Below are positions 21,751 to 33,900 of a DNA stretch of 64,000 bases, piece after piece; positions within the stretch are counted from its first letter, which is position 1; the number at the start of each line of letters is the position of its first letter. This DNA is from Scalesia atractyloides. Lineage: Eukaryota > Streptophyta > Magnoliopsida > Asterales > Asteraceae. The stretch spans positions 52,595,681 to 52,659,680 of the forward strand of contig CAMTDV010000007.1 in the NCBI GenBank assembly GCA_947069175.1. Direction: 5' to 3'. The notes under the pieces are model-generated. The model was not told the origin of the DNA and made no database searches. It saw only the letters and a program-made list of their open reading frames with translations. The translations under genes were made by a program, and so were the position numbers.

Positions 21751-22974
21751 TTAAGTAGTAGTGGTAACAGGAAAAAGATGCGGGTATTTTTCGCGCATTG
21801 AGTGTTCACGTTCCCAGGTAAACTCAGGTCCTCGTTTCGACTCCCAGCGTACCCTAACAATTGGAATACGACTCCGTCTTAAACGTTTTTCTCCGAAATC
21901 CATGATCTCTACTGGTCTTTCAATGAAATGCATAGATTCATCAATCTGAATATCTTCCAGGGGAATATGGAGGTTTTCATCGGCGAGGCACTTCTTCAAG
22001 TTCGATACGTGGAATGTGGGGTGGATTCTGTTGAGTTCTTCTGGTAGGTCAAGCTTGTATGCTACAGGTCCTACTCTTTCGAGTATCTTGAAAGGTCCTA
22101 CGTAGCGTGGTGCTAGCTTGCCCTTCTGGCCAAAACGAACTACTCCCTTCCACGGTGATACTTTTAAAAGTACATGATCACCAATGTTAAACTCCAAAGG
22201 CTTTCGTCGTTTGTCTGCATAACTCTTTTGACGACTTTATGCCGCGAGAAGATTGTTTCGAATTTGATGGATCTTGTCTGTGGTTTCTTGAATCAATTCT
22301 GGACCGGTGATTTGAGCTTCTCCAATTTCGTGCCAACATACTGGAGATCGGCACTTACGACCATATAAAGCTTCGAAAGGTGCCATGCCAATACTTGAAT
22401 GATAGCTGTTGTTGTACGAAAATTCAACTAATGGTAGATGAGCGTCCCAATTTCCCTTGAAGTCTATGACACATGCTCGAAGCATGTCTTCAAGTGTTTG
22501 GATGGTGCGTTCAGATTGTCCATCAGTTTGAGGATGATAAGCGGTACTGAGGTCTAATCGTGTACCCAAAGCGGCTTGTACGGCTTGCCATGTTCGTGAA
22601 GTAAAACGACCATCACGGTCTGAAATAATGCTTAAAGGTACACCATGACGGCTTACGATCTCGCTGATGTAGATACGAGCTAACTTCTCGTTCTTGAAGT
22701 CCTCGCGAATCGGAATGAAGTGAGCTGATTTTGTAAGACGATCAATGATTACCCATATAGTGTCATACCCACTGGAGGTGCGAGGTAACCCGGTAATGAA
22801 GTCCATGGTTATGTTTTCCCACTTCCATACAGGTATTTCAGGTTGGACTAGAAGTCCTGAGGGTCTTTCATGTTCAGCTTTTACTTTGGAACATGTAAGG
22901 CACTTGGAAACGAAAACAGCGATATCCCTCTTCATGCCAGGCCACCAGTAGGTGTATCGAAGGTCTTGATACAT
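21751..22974 (-). pseudogene. Gypsy 2 integrase with C-terminal chromodomain
   Basis: The integrase starts with the end of the zinc domain (CLTCSKVKAEH) and has all three catalytic residues in context: MDFITGLP (first Asp), SDRDGRF (second Asp) and GQSERTIQ (Glu). It continues to the LPLVEFSYNN and MAPFEALYG blocks. The linked module has GKLAPRYVGPF, IHPTFHVSNL and a chromodomain-like tail (LRRSRIPIVRVRWESK, FTWERE). A TAA stop at 22237-22239 breaks the frame in the middle, and a one-base loss near 23000 separates it from RNase H. In intact relatives the chromodomain steers insertion to heterochromatin. Confidence 0.88.
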
Positions 22975-22981
22975 CTTGTCG

Positions 22982-25130
22982 GCTCCTGGGTGTACAGAGT
23001 ACCGTGTTTGTGTGCCTCATTCATAAGGATATCACGAAGGTTATTGTGATCGGGAATCCATATGCGATCTAGATAGTACAGAATACCGTCGGATTTAGTT
23101 TCGATTTTAAGTTCTGCTCCACAAGACAGCTCATTGCGTACGTCGTTTTCTGTTATAGAAACATGTTGAGCTTCTCGGATTTGTTCTTTGATGTCGGTTA
23201 TGATTTGCGAACATAGAAGACGAATGGAGTTCGCATAACCCTTTCGACTGAGCGCATCGGCCACCACGTTTGCCTTACCAGGATGATACCGAATTTCACA
23301 GTCGTAGTCATTAAGAAGTTCGACCCATCTTCGTTGCCTCATCAACTCCTTTTGGTTGAAGATATGTTGAAGACTCTTGTGGTCAGTGTATATTTCACAC
23401 TTAGTACCGTAGAGGTAATGTCTCCATATCTTAAGAGCGAACACAACGGCTCCAAGTTCCAGGTCGTGGGTGGTGTAATTCTTCTCATGAATTTTGAGTT
23501 GTCTAGAAGCATAAGCTATCACCTTTCCTCTTTGCATCAGTACACAGCCTAGTCCTTGCCCTGACGCGTCGCAATAAACCACGAAGTCATCACAACCTTC
23601 AGGAAGTGTGAGGATAGGTGCGTCACAAATCTTTTGCTTAAGGGTTTGGAAGGCTTCTTCTTGTTTGGGTCCCCATATGAAGGGCTTTCCTTTATGAGTC
23701 AAAGCCGTGAGTGGTACAGCAATACGGGAGAAATTTGCAATGAAACGGCGATAATAACCAGCCAAACCAAGAAATGATCTTACTTCGGTAGGTGTACGTG
23801 GCGCTTGCCATTCCTGTACTGCCTTGATTTTTGAGGGATCAACATGAATTCCCTTTGTCATTGACGACGTGTCCAATGAATTGTACTTCCTTTAACCAGA
23901 ATTCACATTTCGAAAACTTAGCGTACAGCTTTTCTGTCCTTAAGAGTGTAAGGATGAGTCGAAGGTGTCGTTCATGATCAGACTTAGACTTTGAGTAGAT
24001 GAGGATGTCGTCGATGAAGACTATAACAAAACGATCGAGATAAGGTTTGTAGACTCTGTTCATTAGATCCATGAAGACAGCTGGGGCGTTGGTTAAACCA
24101 AATGGCATGACCAGGGATTCATAATGACCATAACGAGTTCGGAAGGCGGTCTTTGGGACGTCTTCTTCATGTACTCTGAGTTGATGATAACCAGAACGAA
24201 GGTCGATTTTTGAAAAACAGGTGGCGCCTTGAAGTTGGTCTAGAAGATCATCGATGCGAGGTAATGGGTAGCGGTTCTTGACCGTTAACTTGTTGAGTTC
24301 TCTGTAGTCGATACACATGCGAAACGTTCCATCTTTCTTCTTCACAAAAAGGACAGATGCACCCCAAGGCGATGAGCTAGGACGTATGAATCCTTTGTCA
24401 GTCAGCTCTTGCATTTGACTGGCTAGCTCTTGCATTTCGGATGGGGCTAACCTATAAGGAGATTTTGCAACAGGTGTAGCTCCAGGTATAAGATCAATGC
24501 GGAATTCGACTTCTCTCACGGGAGGAAGTCCTGAAATGTCGTCAGGAAAAACTTGCGGAAAATCTTTTACTACTGGGATGTCTTCGAGTTTCTTCTCCTT
24601 GGTTCCCTTTTTGACGACATGAGTTAGGAATGCGACATAATTCTTGCGGAGATATTTTCGGGCTTGAAGACAGGACATTAATTTGAGTCCATTCGAAGGG
24701 GTTTCTCCAAAGATTCGTAGAGTCTGACCGTTTGCAAGAGGAATGCGAATAAACTTTTCGCGGCATACAACTTCAGCATGATGTTGGCTGAGCCAGTCCA
24801 TACCAATTATAATGTCGAAACTTCCCAACTTCATAGGTATGAGGTCAACTGGAAAATCGTGATCGTTTAGGGTGAGAGTACAATTGCGTATAATAGAGTT
24901 TAATGAGACCGGTTTTCCGTCAGCAACTTCTACCGTTATGGATTCCATGAGTTTATCACGAGTTTGGTTGAGGATGGGTTCAAATTCTAAGGACACAAAA
25001 CTCTTATCCGCGCCAGTATCAAATAACATGGATGCATAACTACCATTGATGAGAAACGTACCATTAACCACATTGTTGTCAGCCCTAGCTTGATTGGCGT
25101 TGATGTTGAAAGCTCTTCCTCTTGCAGGTG
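22982..25130 (-). pseudogene. Gypsy 2 protease, reverse transcriptase and RNase H
   Basis: Protease: LFDTGADKSFVS (active-site DTG, near 25010) and IIGMDWLSQHHAE. RT: SPYRLAPSEMQEL, IRPSSSPWGA, MCIDYRELNKL, FSKIDLRSGYHQLR, MPFGLTNAPAVFMDLMN and the catalytic FIDDILIYS (about 24000). RNase H: VVYCDASGQGLGCVL, YASRQLK, LELGAVVFALKIWRHYLYG, TDHKSLQ and VVADALSRK. All key residues are kept. One extra G near 23858 shifts the frame between RT and the connection domain, and one missing A near 23005 cuts the link to integrase. The copy is therefore dead by only a few lesions. Confidence 0.92.
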
Positions 25131-25159
25131 GAGGAGCTTGGTTAGCCTGGTTTACTGGA

Positions 25160-26534
25160 TTAGCTTAAGCTTGGGCATGGATGATGTTCACTAAGCGTGG
25201 ACAGGTGTTCCTGAAATGGTTCGGGTCTCCACAGTTGTAACAAGCCCGCATAGGTTGCACCATGGGATAGTTGGGTTGGTAGTAGGATTGGGCTACATGT
25301 TGGGCAGGTGGTAGGAGTAAAGGTTGTTGGGCTTGACCCACTATCTGATGGTGGGTTTGGGTTGAGGGTTGATTGCGGTTCGTTCGCTGAAGCGCGCGAC
25401 AGGTTTAAATGGTGTGACCTGCGTGGCCACAGCCGGTGCAATTCGGCTAGTAACCAGCCAATAAATTGAAATAGACTAGAAAGAACACTTACTAGTGTTA
25501 GAAGGAAAGCTTAGAACTAGAAAGAGGAGGCTCCTAAGTAGAAGCAAGCTCCGTAATGTTGGCAGGGATGATCAGGAAAGTGATGGTATTGGCAACGGTT
25601 GCATTTTGGGTAGGGGCCGGAGTATGGCCTTTTATATGGTGCAGATGAGGGGGCAACTTGAGTGATGGGTGCAACAGGGATAGGGAAATTTGTTTGTGTG
25701 ACAGCAAAGTTTCTGGTGTTTCGTTTCCTCTTACTAGCAAACTTTTAGGAGGAGATGGAATGGTTTGAAGTTTGGCCCTCAATGGGGGCTTTCTTTTCTC
25801 GTCCTTAAATTTGCCGTTACGGATACGATTCTCGGTAAGCTCGGTAGCTAGTTCCATAGCAGCTTCAAGTGTTGTAGGCGAAGTGCTTAGAACTAGTCTT
25901 GAATTTTCGAGGGGAGGCCTCGAATATAGTGTTCGACTAAACGGTATACTAGGGTGAACAAGTTGGGGATCATTTGGTTCAACTCTAAAAACCTTTTGTT
26001 GTAGGAAGTATGATCTCCCTCCTTTTGCTTCAACGAGTGAAATTCATCCTCTAACTTTTTGATCTCGCTTCTTGGACAGAAGCGTCTCGTCATGATTTCC
26101 CTTAACTCCTCCCATGTTAAGGCCATTGCATCTTCGATTCCTCTCTTACCTTTTTCTGTATTCCACCAGGTAAGAGCTACTCCAAATAGTCTCCCGGTTG
26201 CGTAACGTACCTTGCGATCCTCGGGACAATCGCAATTGAGGAAGGTGTTTTCCATTTCCTCAAACCAGTGGAGGAGAGTAGTGACACCTTCGGTCCCTTC
26301 AAATTTCGGGGGATCGCAAGACTTGAAGTGTTTGTATGAGCACTTTTTGGAGGGAGGGTTGTCGACGTTCTGGTCTTCTTGATGGGGAGGATTGATGGGA
26401 TTTGTGGCGAGAGCTTGTTGGACTTGAATTACGATGTCAGGAAGCACCGCGGCCATTTGTTTTGTGATTTGGGTGGCCAAGCGTTTGTTTGACCTTCCTG
26501 ACCTTCTACCTCCACCTTGCTGCCTAGTCGACAT
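25160..26534 (-). pseudogene. Gypsy 2 gag with two CCHC zinc knuckles
   Basis: It starts with ATG at 26534 and an Arg/Gly-rich N-terminus. The capsid region (retrotrans_gag type) is visible: YKHFKSCDPPKF, LLHWFEEME, ATGRLFGVALTWWN, LTWEELREIMTRRFCP and FHSLKQKEGDH. The frame shifts at about 25893, and the Arg/Pro-rich part follows in another frame. Two CCHC knuckles are legible: CTGCGHAGH with an in-frame TAA before its last Cys (about 25400-25440), and CYNCGDPNHFRNTC (about 25195-25240). Another stop lies near 25165. Gag would package the RNA; this copy cannot be translated whole. Confidence 0.85.
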
Positions 26535-27332
26535 CTACAGGAACATTCATAAGAAGATTGTGAGTTTAAGGAGTCTTTTTAGGTGTCATGTGTCGTTTTT
26601 AAAAAAAATAACATAAACATCAATAATGCAACTACATCCATAGGATGTCTTGGGTTTGCTCATGTTTGGGCCTCCAATGTCCCCCATACCATCGCCTGTA
26701 TAGTCATGTGGGCCCCCATGACTATTGGCTTAGTAGGATTCACATTGGTGTTGGCGGTTTAACACTTGCATCACCCGAATGAAAACCATGAAATATGTTT
26801 GCGAGATGTATGGTCGGAGGGTGTCCAGTTGTAGACACAATGACAACTCAAAGTGGGGTTAGCTCACACGACGTTTGGTATAGCATGCTTTGGCCTAATA
26901 GGTCCTTCGTACTCTCATCGTTAGTCCCCAGGTAGGCAAACTGGTCCTTTATTTTGGATTTATACGAATGTCAAGCCTAGACAGGACGTTCCGACTACCG
27001 GTACTTGTACCCTTCCAGTTACTACATGCCCGTCATGAGAACTCACTTTGATGTGATTTTTAAAAAAATACAAAAAACGTTTAAAAATCATGGAAATTGT
27101 GTGGTGTGTGCTCTCATGGATATGATATGTTATGAGGATATGATTCATGATGAGCATTGTATAGTAATATGGACTTATGAACATGCTTGCATAACATTGA
27201 ATGTAACAATAAACATAAAGCATATAAACATCATGAATTTTGTATGTAACACATAAACAATTTTAAAATTCTAATCAACTATAGTATAGGCTCTAAGGGT
27301 CTAATAACCTATCTTATATACCTATAGTCATG
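26535..27332 (-). other. Leader of gypsy 2
   Basis: This untranslated region lies between the primer site and gag. No domains are visible on either strand. Confidence 0.6.
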
Positions 27333-27344
27333 GCTCTAATACCA
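27333..27344 (-). other. Primer binding site of gypsy 2
   Basis: On minus TGGTATTAGAGC, one mismatch from the tRNA-iMet primer site, lies four bases from the LTR edge at 27348. Confidence 0.75.
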
Positions 27345-27347
27345 ATC

Positions 27348-29946
27348 TGTCACACCCCGACCCGCAGCGGAATAAGAGTCGGGGCATAATTGGGTTATCA
27401 CCAAAGCTCATGATGTTTACTAATATGTTTCATATTTATTAAATTCAAATTACATCTCAATGTTCAAGTCAAATTCATACAATACAAGAAAGGAAAATTA
27501 AATAAACAATCCAAAATCTAAACTGATTTATTCTTCTAGGCCGTCCTATATGTTTCTTGCTTCAACTGGATCACCTGTATCATGTGTAAAAATGAGGGTT
27601 TTTGGGTCAACAAAAGTTGGTGAGTGAACCTTGTTAGAAAACATTTATTATTGATTTCTTGTTGTATTTAATATGGATAAATTGTGCAATAATCATATGT
27701 GAGCAAACGTAAATAAGCATACAATAACAAACCACCTTGCATGAGTATATGACATAAATGATAATGTATATGTTGGCAACTACGTTCCGCTCATAGGTAA
27801 TGGGGAACGGACGGCCTATGATGATGTATGTGCGATCAAGGCTCAATCAAACGGAGCCGATCGTATGTTGGCAACGCCACGTTCCGCTCATAGGTAATGG
27901 GGAACGGTTCCACTCATAGGTAATGGGGAACAGACGGCCTATGATGATGTATGTACTGAAAATGATAACTTTAATCTAAACATTAACCACACAAACAGTT
28001 GATACATATTGAATACACATTTGATCATGGATATGATGGATGCACAAGTGTTTAAATGTATTAAATAATAAGACACATGATACACCCCAAAAAGTGATTA
28101 AAACGGGGAATTTGTAGAGATTCACTCACATTGGGTGCGTTCGTTTGATGATGTTGAATGCGCACGAGTTTAGAGAGTTGATCGACGAGGAATAACTAGC
28201 CTAAATAATAACGAAAAGGTACGGTAAATAAGTGGATTTTATTAACAATTTTAATAGGATTTTTAGATTTATTTTTGTGAGTTTAAGGTCATTTTCTAAC
28301 TTTAAAAATATTATTTTTAAGTATTTTTAATTGATTTTTAAATTAAATAAATAAATAAAAATATAAAAAAAATGTTGACTTTTTGGGTTGACCGTTGACC
28401 GTTGACTTTGACTGTTGACCGGTTCGGGCTTGTGTTTGTTTGCGCTGAGTGAGGTTCGAACTTGTGACCTCTCGTACGCGTGAACGCAGCTCTACAAACT
28501 GAGCTACGTGTCTAACCCGAAATATTCTAAGTTTTAATTATATATATACTAATTAAATGTTTTAATTTATTCGATTTATACTAAAAGAATTTAAATGATT
28601 GAACCGGTTGCAGGGAAACCGAATCGAACTCGGGTCCCTTGGTTTGTAAGCGCACAGCCCAACCAGTTGGGCTGTGTGTTTTATCTGTTAAATTATAGTT
28701 TATATTAATCTTAAAAACATCATGGGACCTACTCTGATTCAGTTAAAAAAATTGGTTTTAATTCGGAAAGCCGGTGCGTTTGTAAGATTCGAACTCGTGA
28801 CGTGCGCTATGTGTTTGCACACAGTCCACCGCTGGACTGTGTGTCTAACCCGGTTTAATATCTTGTTTTAATTAAACTTATACATTAGGTTCGACTTCAT
28901 CTTCTTCGTTCAAAGACACAGACAACCGGTGTTCGACAGTTCTTGATTAATTCGATTAACGAACATATAAATGATTAAAATGTAATGGACAAGGAAGGTT
29001 TTGGAAATGAATGTACCGGAAAGATGATTTTCTCAGAACTCCGGCAAAGTCGTCGGCTCTGTTTTATGAATTCCGTCTGAGCGGACCAATTAACAGTTTT
29101 GATTAACTAATTGTGAAATTAAATGACTAAACAAGAATTATCAGAGAGTTTAGATGTTTGTACCGATTCACAGCGCGATTTCGGAATTTTCAGAGATTTT
29201 CCGGCGGGTGCAGATTATCCGACAACGTCGTCTGGGACCGATTCTGATTAAAGGATTTGAGTTAGTAAAAGTCTAACAATGGATAGAAGATGAAAGAATT
29301 GAGAAATTTACCGATTCGATGAATGTCACGGTTTTCCGGCGAAAGTCCGGCGATATCAGAAAACGTTTCTGACGAACAGAAATTAGAGCGAAAGTGAAAT
29401 TGAAGGTTCTGTGAGTGTTTCTGAGCTATGAGACGATGATATTGTTAGTGTAAATTGGAAGTAAATGATTTCGGTTATCAAACTCGAAAATCATATGAAT
29501 CGAGTTCAATTGAAGACTGAATTGATTATAACGTGGGTTGCAAATGCTTTATTGGTTATAATCAATAATTAGCGATCACTCAACAGTCTGGTTAGTTGAA
29601 AGCCGATGAGCAGTTTCAGTTTTTGCTCAACCAGGTGAGTTCACGGGTAGAGTTAAGTTTTATTTGTTTCCTTGTTTACACAAAAACACCAAGTGGCGGA
29701 GTGGTTAATTGTTTGTGTGTTAAGTGAGCCGGCTGACACGGGTTCAAAACCCGGCAGCGGCTTTTATTTTTTTCTTCGACCGATTTTATGGTTTATTAAT
29801 TATAGTTTATAAATTCTAATATATTTATTAATTATGTATTGTTTAAAATTAAAAATAGCATTAAATAAGCAACGAAAACTTGAAACTAACTATTCGATTA
29901 ATAAACGAAGCGGGTTTTGAAAACCCGTTTTTCGACGGATGTTACA
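27348..29946 (-). repeat. 5' LTR of gypsy 2 (right copy, 2599 bp)
   Basis: It is nearly identical to 19118-21715, with scattered substitutions and small indels. It is followed by the GTCAT duplication. Confidence 0.92.
28453..29761. other. Second set of tRNA-like modules a-d
   Basis: Positions about 28453-28518, 28618-28684 and 28791-28858 (minus) and 29692-29761 (plus) are copies of the four modules in the left LTR. Module a carries an altered D-arm (CTCTACAAACTGAG on plus). Module d has TTCAAAA in place of TTCGAAA. Confidence 0.6.
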
Positions 29947-29951
29947 GTCAT

Positions 29952-30535
29952 TACTTCTAAACCCTTGAATCCCAACGCTTCTCCTTACGTTCCAAACGAA
30001 CCAGCTCCTTTGTAAGAACTCTTATTAGAGAATTCCGACGACGAATTGAAAGTTTTATGCGACACCAAATGCTCTGCATGGGTCTATTTAACAAAGAAAT
30101 ATACGCCCGTCTAGGCCTAGGCAGAGCGTATCACTTTACTACTTTACTGAGATGCATTGAATGATATCAGATGAAGTAATATAAGCCAAAGTTCATGACG
30201 GAGAGAATTCCGACGAAGAATTGAAAGTTTTCAACGACGCCAAATGCTTGACAGGGTCTATTTAACAAAGAAATATACAACCCGTCTAGGCCCAGACGGG
30301 GCGTATCACTTACTTTACCGACATGCATGCAGAGCACAAGCTTCAAGACGGGTCGTCTAGGCCTAGACGTCCCGTCTTGAGCTGGTCGTCTTCTGCATCC
30401 GTCTACGATTAAACACCCCGTCTGATGTGATTGATTTGACGCTGTACGGGGCCAGGATTGTGGTTGGAAAAAAAGCAAACCTAGACGACCCGTCTAGGTC
30501 TAGAAGACACGTCTAAGTGTGTAGTATTACCGTTT
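29952..30535. repeat. MULE subterminal repeats, duplicated arm
   Basis: Two partial units begin with GAATTCCGACGA (near 30032 and 30206) and run into GGGTCTATTTAACAAAG and CCCGTCTAGGCC. The second unit aligns in direct orientation with 34083-34440. Half-palindromes CGTCTAGGCCTAGACG occur several times. This is subterminal MULE DNA, present twice in the same orientation. Confidence 0.65.
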
Positions 30536-30811
30536 TGCCCTTGATGTCAGCCTAGACGGACAGCGAAGCAGGGGTAAATTGACTTATTTCTAGAACCAGA
30601 CAGGGCGTCTAGGTCTAGACGAGGCGTCTATGCCCAAATAATTTTTTTTGTGTAATTAATATGATTTTGTTTACTTAATACACACTTTTTTGGTAAATAA
30701 AATCTTGTTAATTATACCAAAAAATTTCTAATTGTATACAAAATGTTTGTATTAATTACAAAAAAATCGTACTAAATATACAAAAAATCATATTAGATTT
30801 AGCAAAAAGCC
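30536..30811 (-). other. Spacer downstream of the transposase gene
   Basis: AT-rich DNA after further CGTCTAGGTCTAGACG half-sites. It would be the 3' UTR and end region of the minus-strand transposase gene. Confidence 0.4.
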
Positions 30812-33800
30812 TCATTCTTCTGATTCACTGTCGACCCAGTTAATACTCGGGTTTGAATTTGGTGTCGGATTCATTATCGACGTATAGCATTCTATACGGG
30901 GCGTGTACATGTCCATCCATTGTTCTGCAGCCGCGCTTCGGTAGGTCAACCACAAACCGTTTACTGTAGGCATCGGAAACTGGCCTTCCAGCTTAATATG
31001 TATGAAGTGGTTGTTGTTAACATGTGCAAGCGTTATCGTTCGTGATTCTCGATCCGTCGGAGGGTTGATTATCGGGAAGAACGTGGAAGAACCATCGATG
31101 CTTAAGAGGTGAACCACGATACCATACCGTTGTGCAATAAGAAGCCCTGCGTGGGGGAAGTCCATCCAATGAGTGGGGAGACAATGCTCCAGTGAATCCC
31201 AGATTAGGCTCTGACGATGCGTGTAAAAGTATCCTTCCTCCCATGCTTCAAATATTGGCGCCCAGATCGACGCGTTCTGATCCATCTCCTGTTGAAGGTC
31301 TTTTCGAATGTGGCTCCACGCACGTTCTCCCATACCCAAGCCCACAGCCACATACCGAAACCCACAATGGTCATCTGGCCTCACATCTTGTATGCACAAG
31401 ATGTACGAGTGAAACAAAGAGTGAAGGAAAGGCTTAAAGCGTTTGATAGCTGACACATACTCGTCGCCCACAATCAACGGAAAACCATTATCGTCTCGAA
31501 CCTCTCTTTGTTTAGAACTCGTTGAACGGCTTCGCCCCGCTACGGGTTTTAGCGACTTGATGACCGACTGTTGACTAGCCTGCGACGGATCATACGAGCT
31601 ATGGCGGGGGGCATCGTATGTACTTGATTGAGAACCCTGCGACGAATCATACGAGCTATGGCGGCAGGTGTCGTCAAATCGAAGTTGTGTTGCTTTGTTG
31701 TTGGTCGTCCACGAGTTGAGTGTTGGACAACCGGTGGTTTCTTTGTGGATGGTTGGGGTCAACACTGCTTTAATCTTTCCCAGCAAGCTTTTTTTCTGAG
31801 CGGGGGAGCGTGACTCTAACTGTTGTCGAACAATGTTCAACTCTTCTACCACGTCAACGTCATCAGATGTCAATTTACATGGCTGAAAGTTAAGCTTCCA
31901 CCAAAAGATGTCTACGTCTTCGAGTTGAATTGGACGCTCTGCACGTACGTACTTTTCCAACCTGTAAGCACACGGCAACCCACAGCTGTACCACATCTGA
32001 CATCCACAAGATGAATGCAAGCGTTGCAACACGTCTAATTTCCTAAGTAGCTCTCCACTCAGCAAATCAAGCGCTGTGTGGGAAACTTTTCCACGTAGGT
32101 GGTCAAATAACGGGTTTTTGTGGTGGTTCATTATTTTTTCGATGCTTTCTCGAAAGCTCCGCCTTATTTCCTCGTATTGTGTTTCGACTATATCCTTGAC
32201 ACAACCTACTATACGGTCCAGCGAGCTCCTATCTTGGACGTATCTCTTTAAATTCGCGTGTTGACTCTCAACTCTGTCGGTGGTACGCTTCCCGAAGTTG
32301 CGGCTCTGATCTGTCCACGCAAAGACAAACATTTGCTTGTAGTCTTTCAACCAGTTGCCATACACGTACGCAAAGACCCCTACAAGGTATCAACAATTAG
32401 TTACATGTACATGGGTAGGTCATATTTTACTTGAACGTAAACTTACTTGAACATTCGCACGCCACAAGTCGCTTTTGCAAGTGGCCTAAGTTGTACTCGT
32501 ATATTGGTATTGATGGAGACTCACACAATCTCCCCCATGATGACAAAAATTTTTGCCATTCTTCTTTTGTGAATGCGCTCTTGCAGTGCTTACAAATATT
32601 CTGTTGAATGTGATACCTGCCCAGAGATATCGAGAGGCGTTTGGAAAAACTTTCGCACACGCGTTAATTAGGGCCAGGTCTCTATCCGTTACAATAACAC
32701 GTGGCTCCATACATTCGTCCAACATTGACCTGATCCTCTCGAGCACCCATACAAAGTTATCACTACGTTCCTTGCAAACAACAGCATGCGCGATACAAAA
32801 CGAGTAGTTGGTGGGGGTCATACCAACTATCTGGACAAATGGCATGTTGTATACGTTCGTCTTGTACGTGGAATCGAACAGCAAAACGTGCGGGAACGCA
32901 CGCCACATTTCACTCGAGTAGGGATGAACAAAAAAGATCTCTGTAACGACCTCTGTTTCGGGTTCCTCCCATGTCTCGTAAATAATTCGTTTGTACTAAG
33001 GATGTTTTCTAGCGACTGCATGGGAGTCAGACGGTATCTTTGTTCGGCCCTAATCTTCTGGACTTCGTTTTGAACGTCTTTCTGAACATGGAAACTGTCG
33101 GGGAACTGCTTCCTTATCGTTTGAAAAATTCTGCGCGGCTCAACGTTTTGTGCTGTCAACTGCTCGGTCATTCTGTATTCGTCAGGAGCAAACCTTCGCA
33201 AAAACGCGTGGCCCGACAGGTCCTGACAAACTTTGTGGTGATGTTTGGTCTTTCCCCCTTTTATCCCCATGTTTCATACGGATGGTCTCGCACAGCCAAC
33301 AGGTAAAACGGGCAACCGGTTTTCTTGCTTCCAGCTTTTTTAACTGTTGCTATAGTATGGTGCTCACCACCACGATCACATTCAAGCCATACCCTCCCGG
33401 TCCTTCCACCGATTTTCTTTGATCGTCGGGTCACAATAACGAAACCATCTGCCTTTGCCATTTCCTATGCCCAGTTTTTTACCTCATCGAGAGACTTGAA
33501 AACCTGTAATAGCGTTATGTTAGATTTTATGTTTGCTGAACTTCACAACTTAAATAAATAAGTTTTGATACCGTCTCTGTGAGGTACGGATTGCCTGCGC
33601 ATGGGGATGCCTCACCACCATATCCTCCACCATCAGGATAGACTTGTTGACCGTAGAAAGAATGTGTTGCATTGTAACTTTATAACAGTCTCCTTCGTAT
33701 CCATCCAGACCGTGTTGTTGCACGTACGAGAATTCACACCCGTATCCATAATCCGGAAACCCATGTTGCGCAGGATAACATGGTGAATCAACTAGGTACG

Positions 33801-33900
33801 AGTCGTCCACATGGGTTGTTTCTTCAATGGAAGGAAGCTCGTTCAAGTCTAGAAACGGTCTGTTTTGATTTCCTTGTACACTTGAAACCTCCTCTTGCAC
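30812..33900 (-). pseudogene. MULE transposase with SWIM-like motif and OTU domain
   Basis: Reading down the minus strand: an acidic N-terminal exon (to 33572); a 67-68 bp intron (33504-33571); then a FAR1-like DNA-binding module with KADGFVIVTRRSKK and GCPFYL. The MULE transposase core follows (LLFDSTYKTN with the first Asp, VTDRDLALINAC with the second). A second intron (32380-32446, GTAAGT to TTGTAG) precedes RVESQHANLK with the likely catalytic Glu. A SWIM-like CGC...C...PCAY, with Tyr in place of the His, comes next, then a Ser/Thr-rich linker and an OTU domain. Lesions: frame shifts near 33690, 33262, 32985 and 32622 and a TAG near 33465. The last 517 codons (32365-30812) are open. Intact relatives cut and paste the element. 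Confidence 0.85.
30940..31408 (-). other. OTU-like cysteine protease domain fused to the transposase
   Basis: It covers about residues 320-475 of the 517-codon open stretch. It has DDHCGFR, the OTU Asp/Cys signature (Asp331-332, Cys334), and ends with NNHFIHI supplying the His (453). The intervening helices fit a small OTU fold by pattern. In other proteins OTU domains remove ubiquitin. What this one does for a transposon is unknown. The catalytic residues are retained although the gene upstream is broken. Confidence 0.75.

Larger units (their letters stand above)
19118..29946 (-). mobile_element. Ty3/gypsy chromovirus 2, 10.8 kb, with 2.6 kb LTRs
   Basis: Complete by structure: LTRs 19118-21715 and 27348-29946, target duplication GTCAT on both sides (19113-19117 and 29947-29951), TG...CA ends, a primer site and a polypurine tract. 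The order on minus is gag, protease, RT, RNase H, integrase, chromodomain-like tail. The LTRs look nearly identical by eye, so insertion was fairly recent. The coding frame is nevertheless broken by stops and single-base shifts, so this copy would need help to move. It lies inside the MULE. Confidence 0.92.

Noticed and set aside
31192..31453. Plus-strand frames within the MULE transposase
   Set aside because: They are antisense to the OTU-domain coding region.
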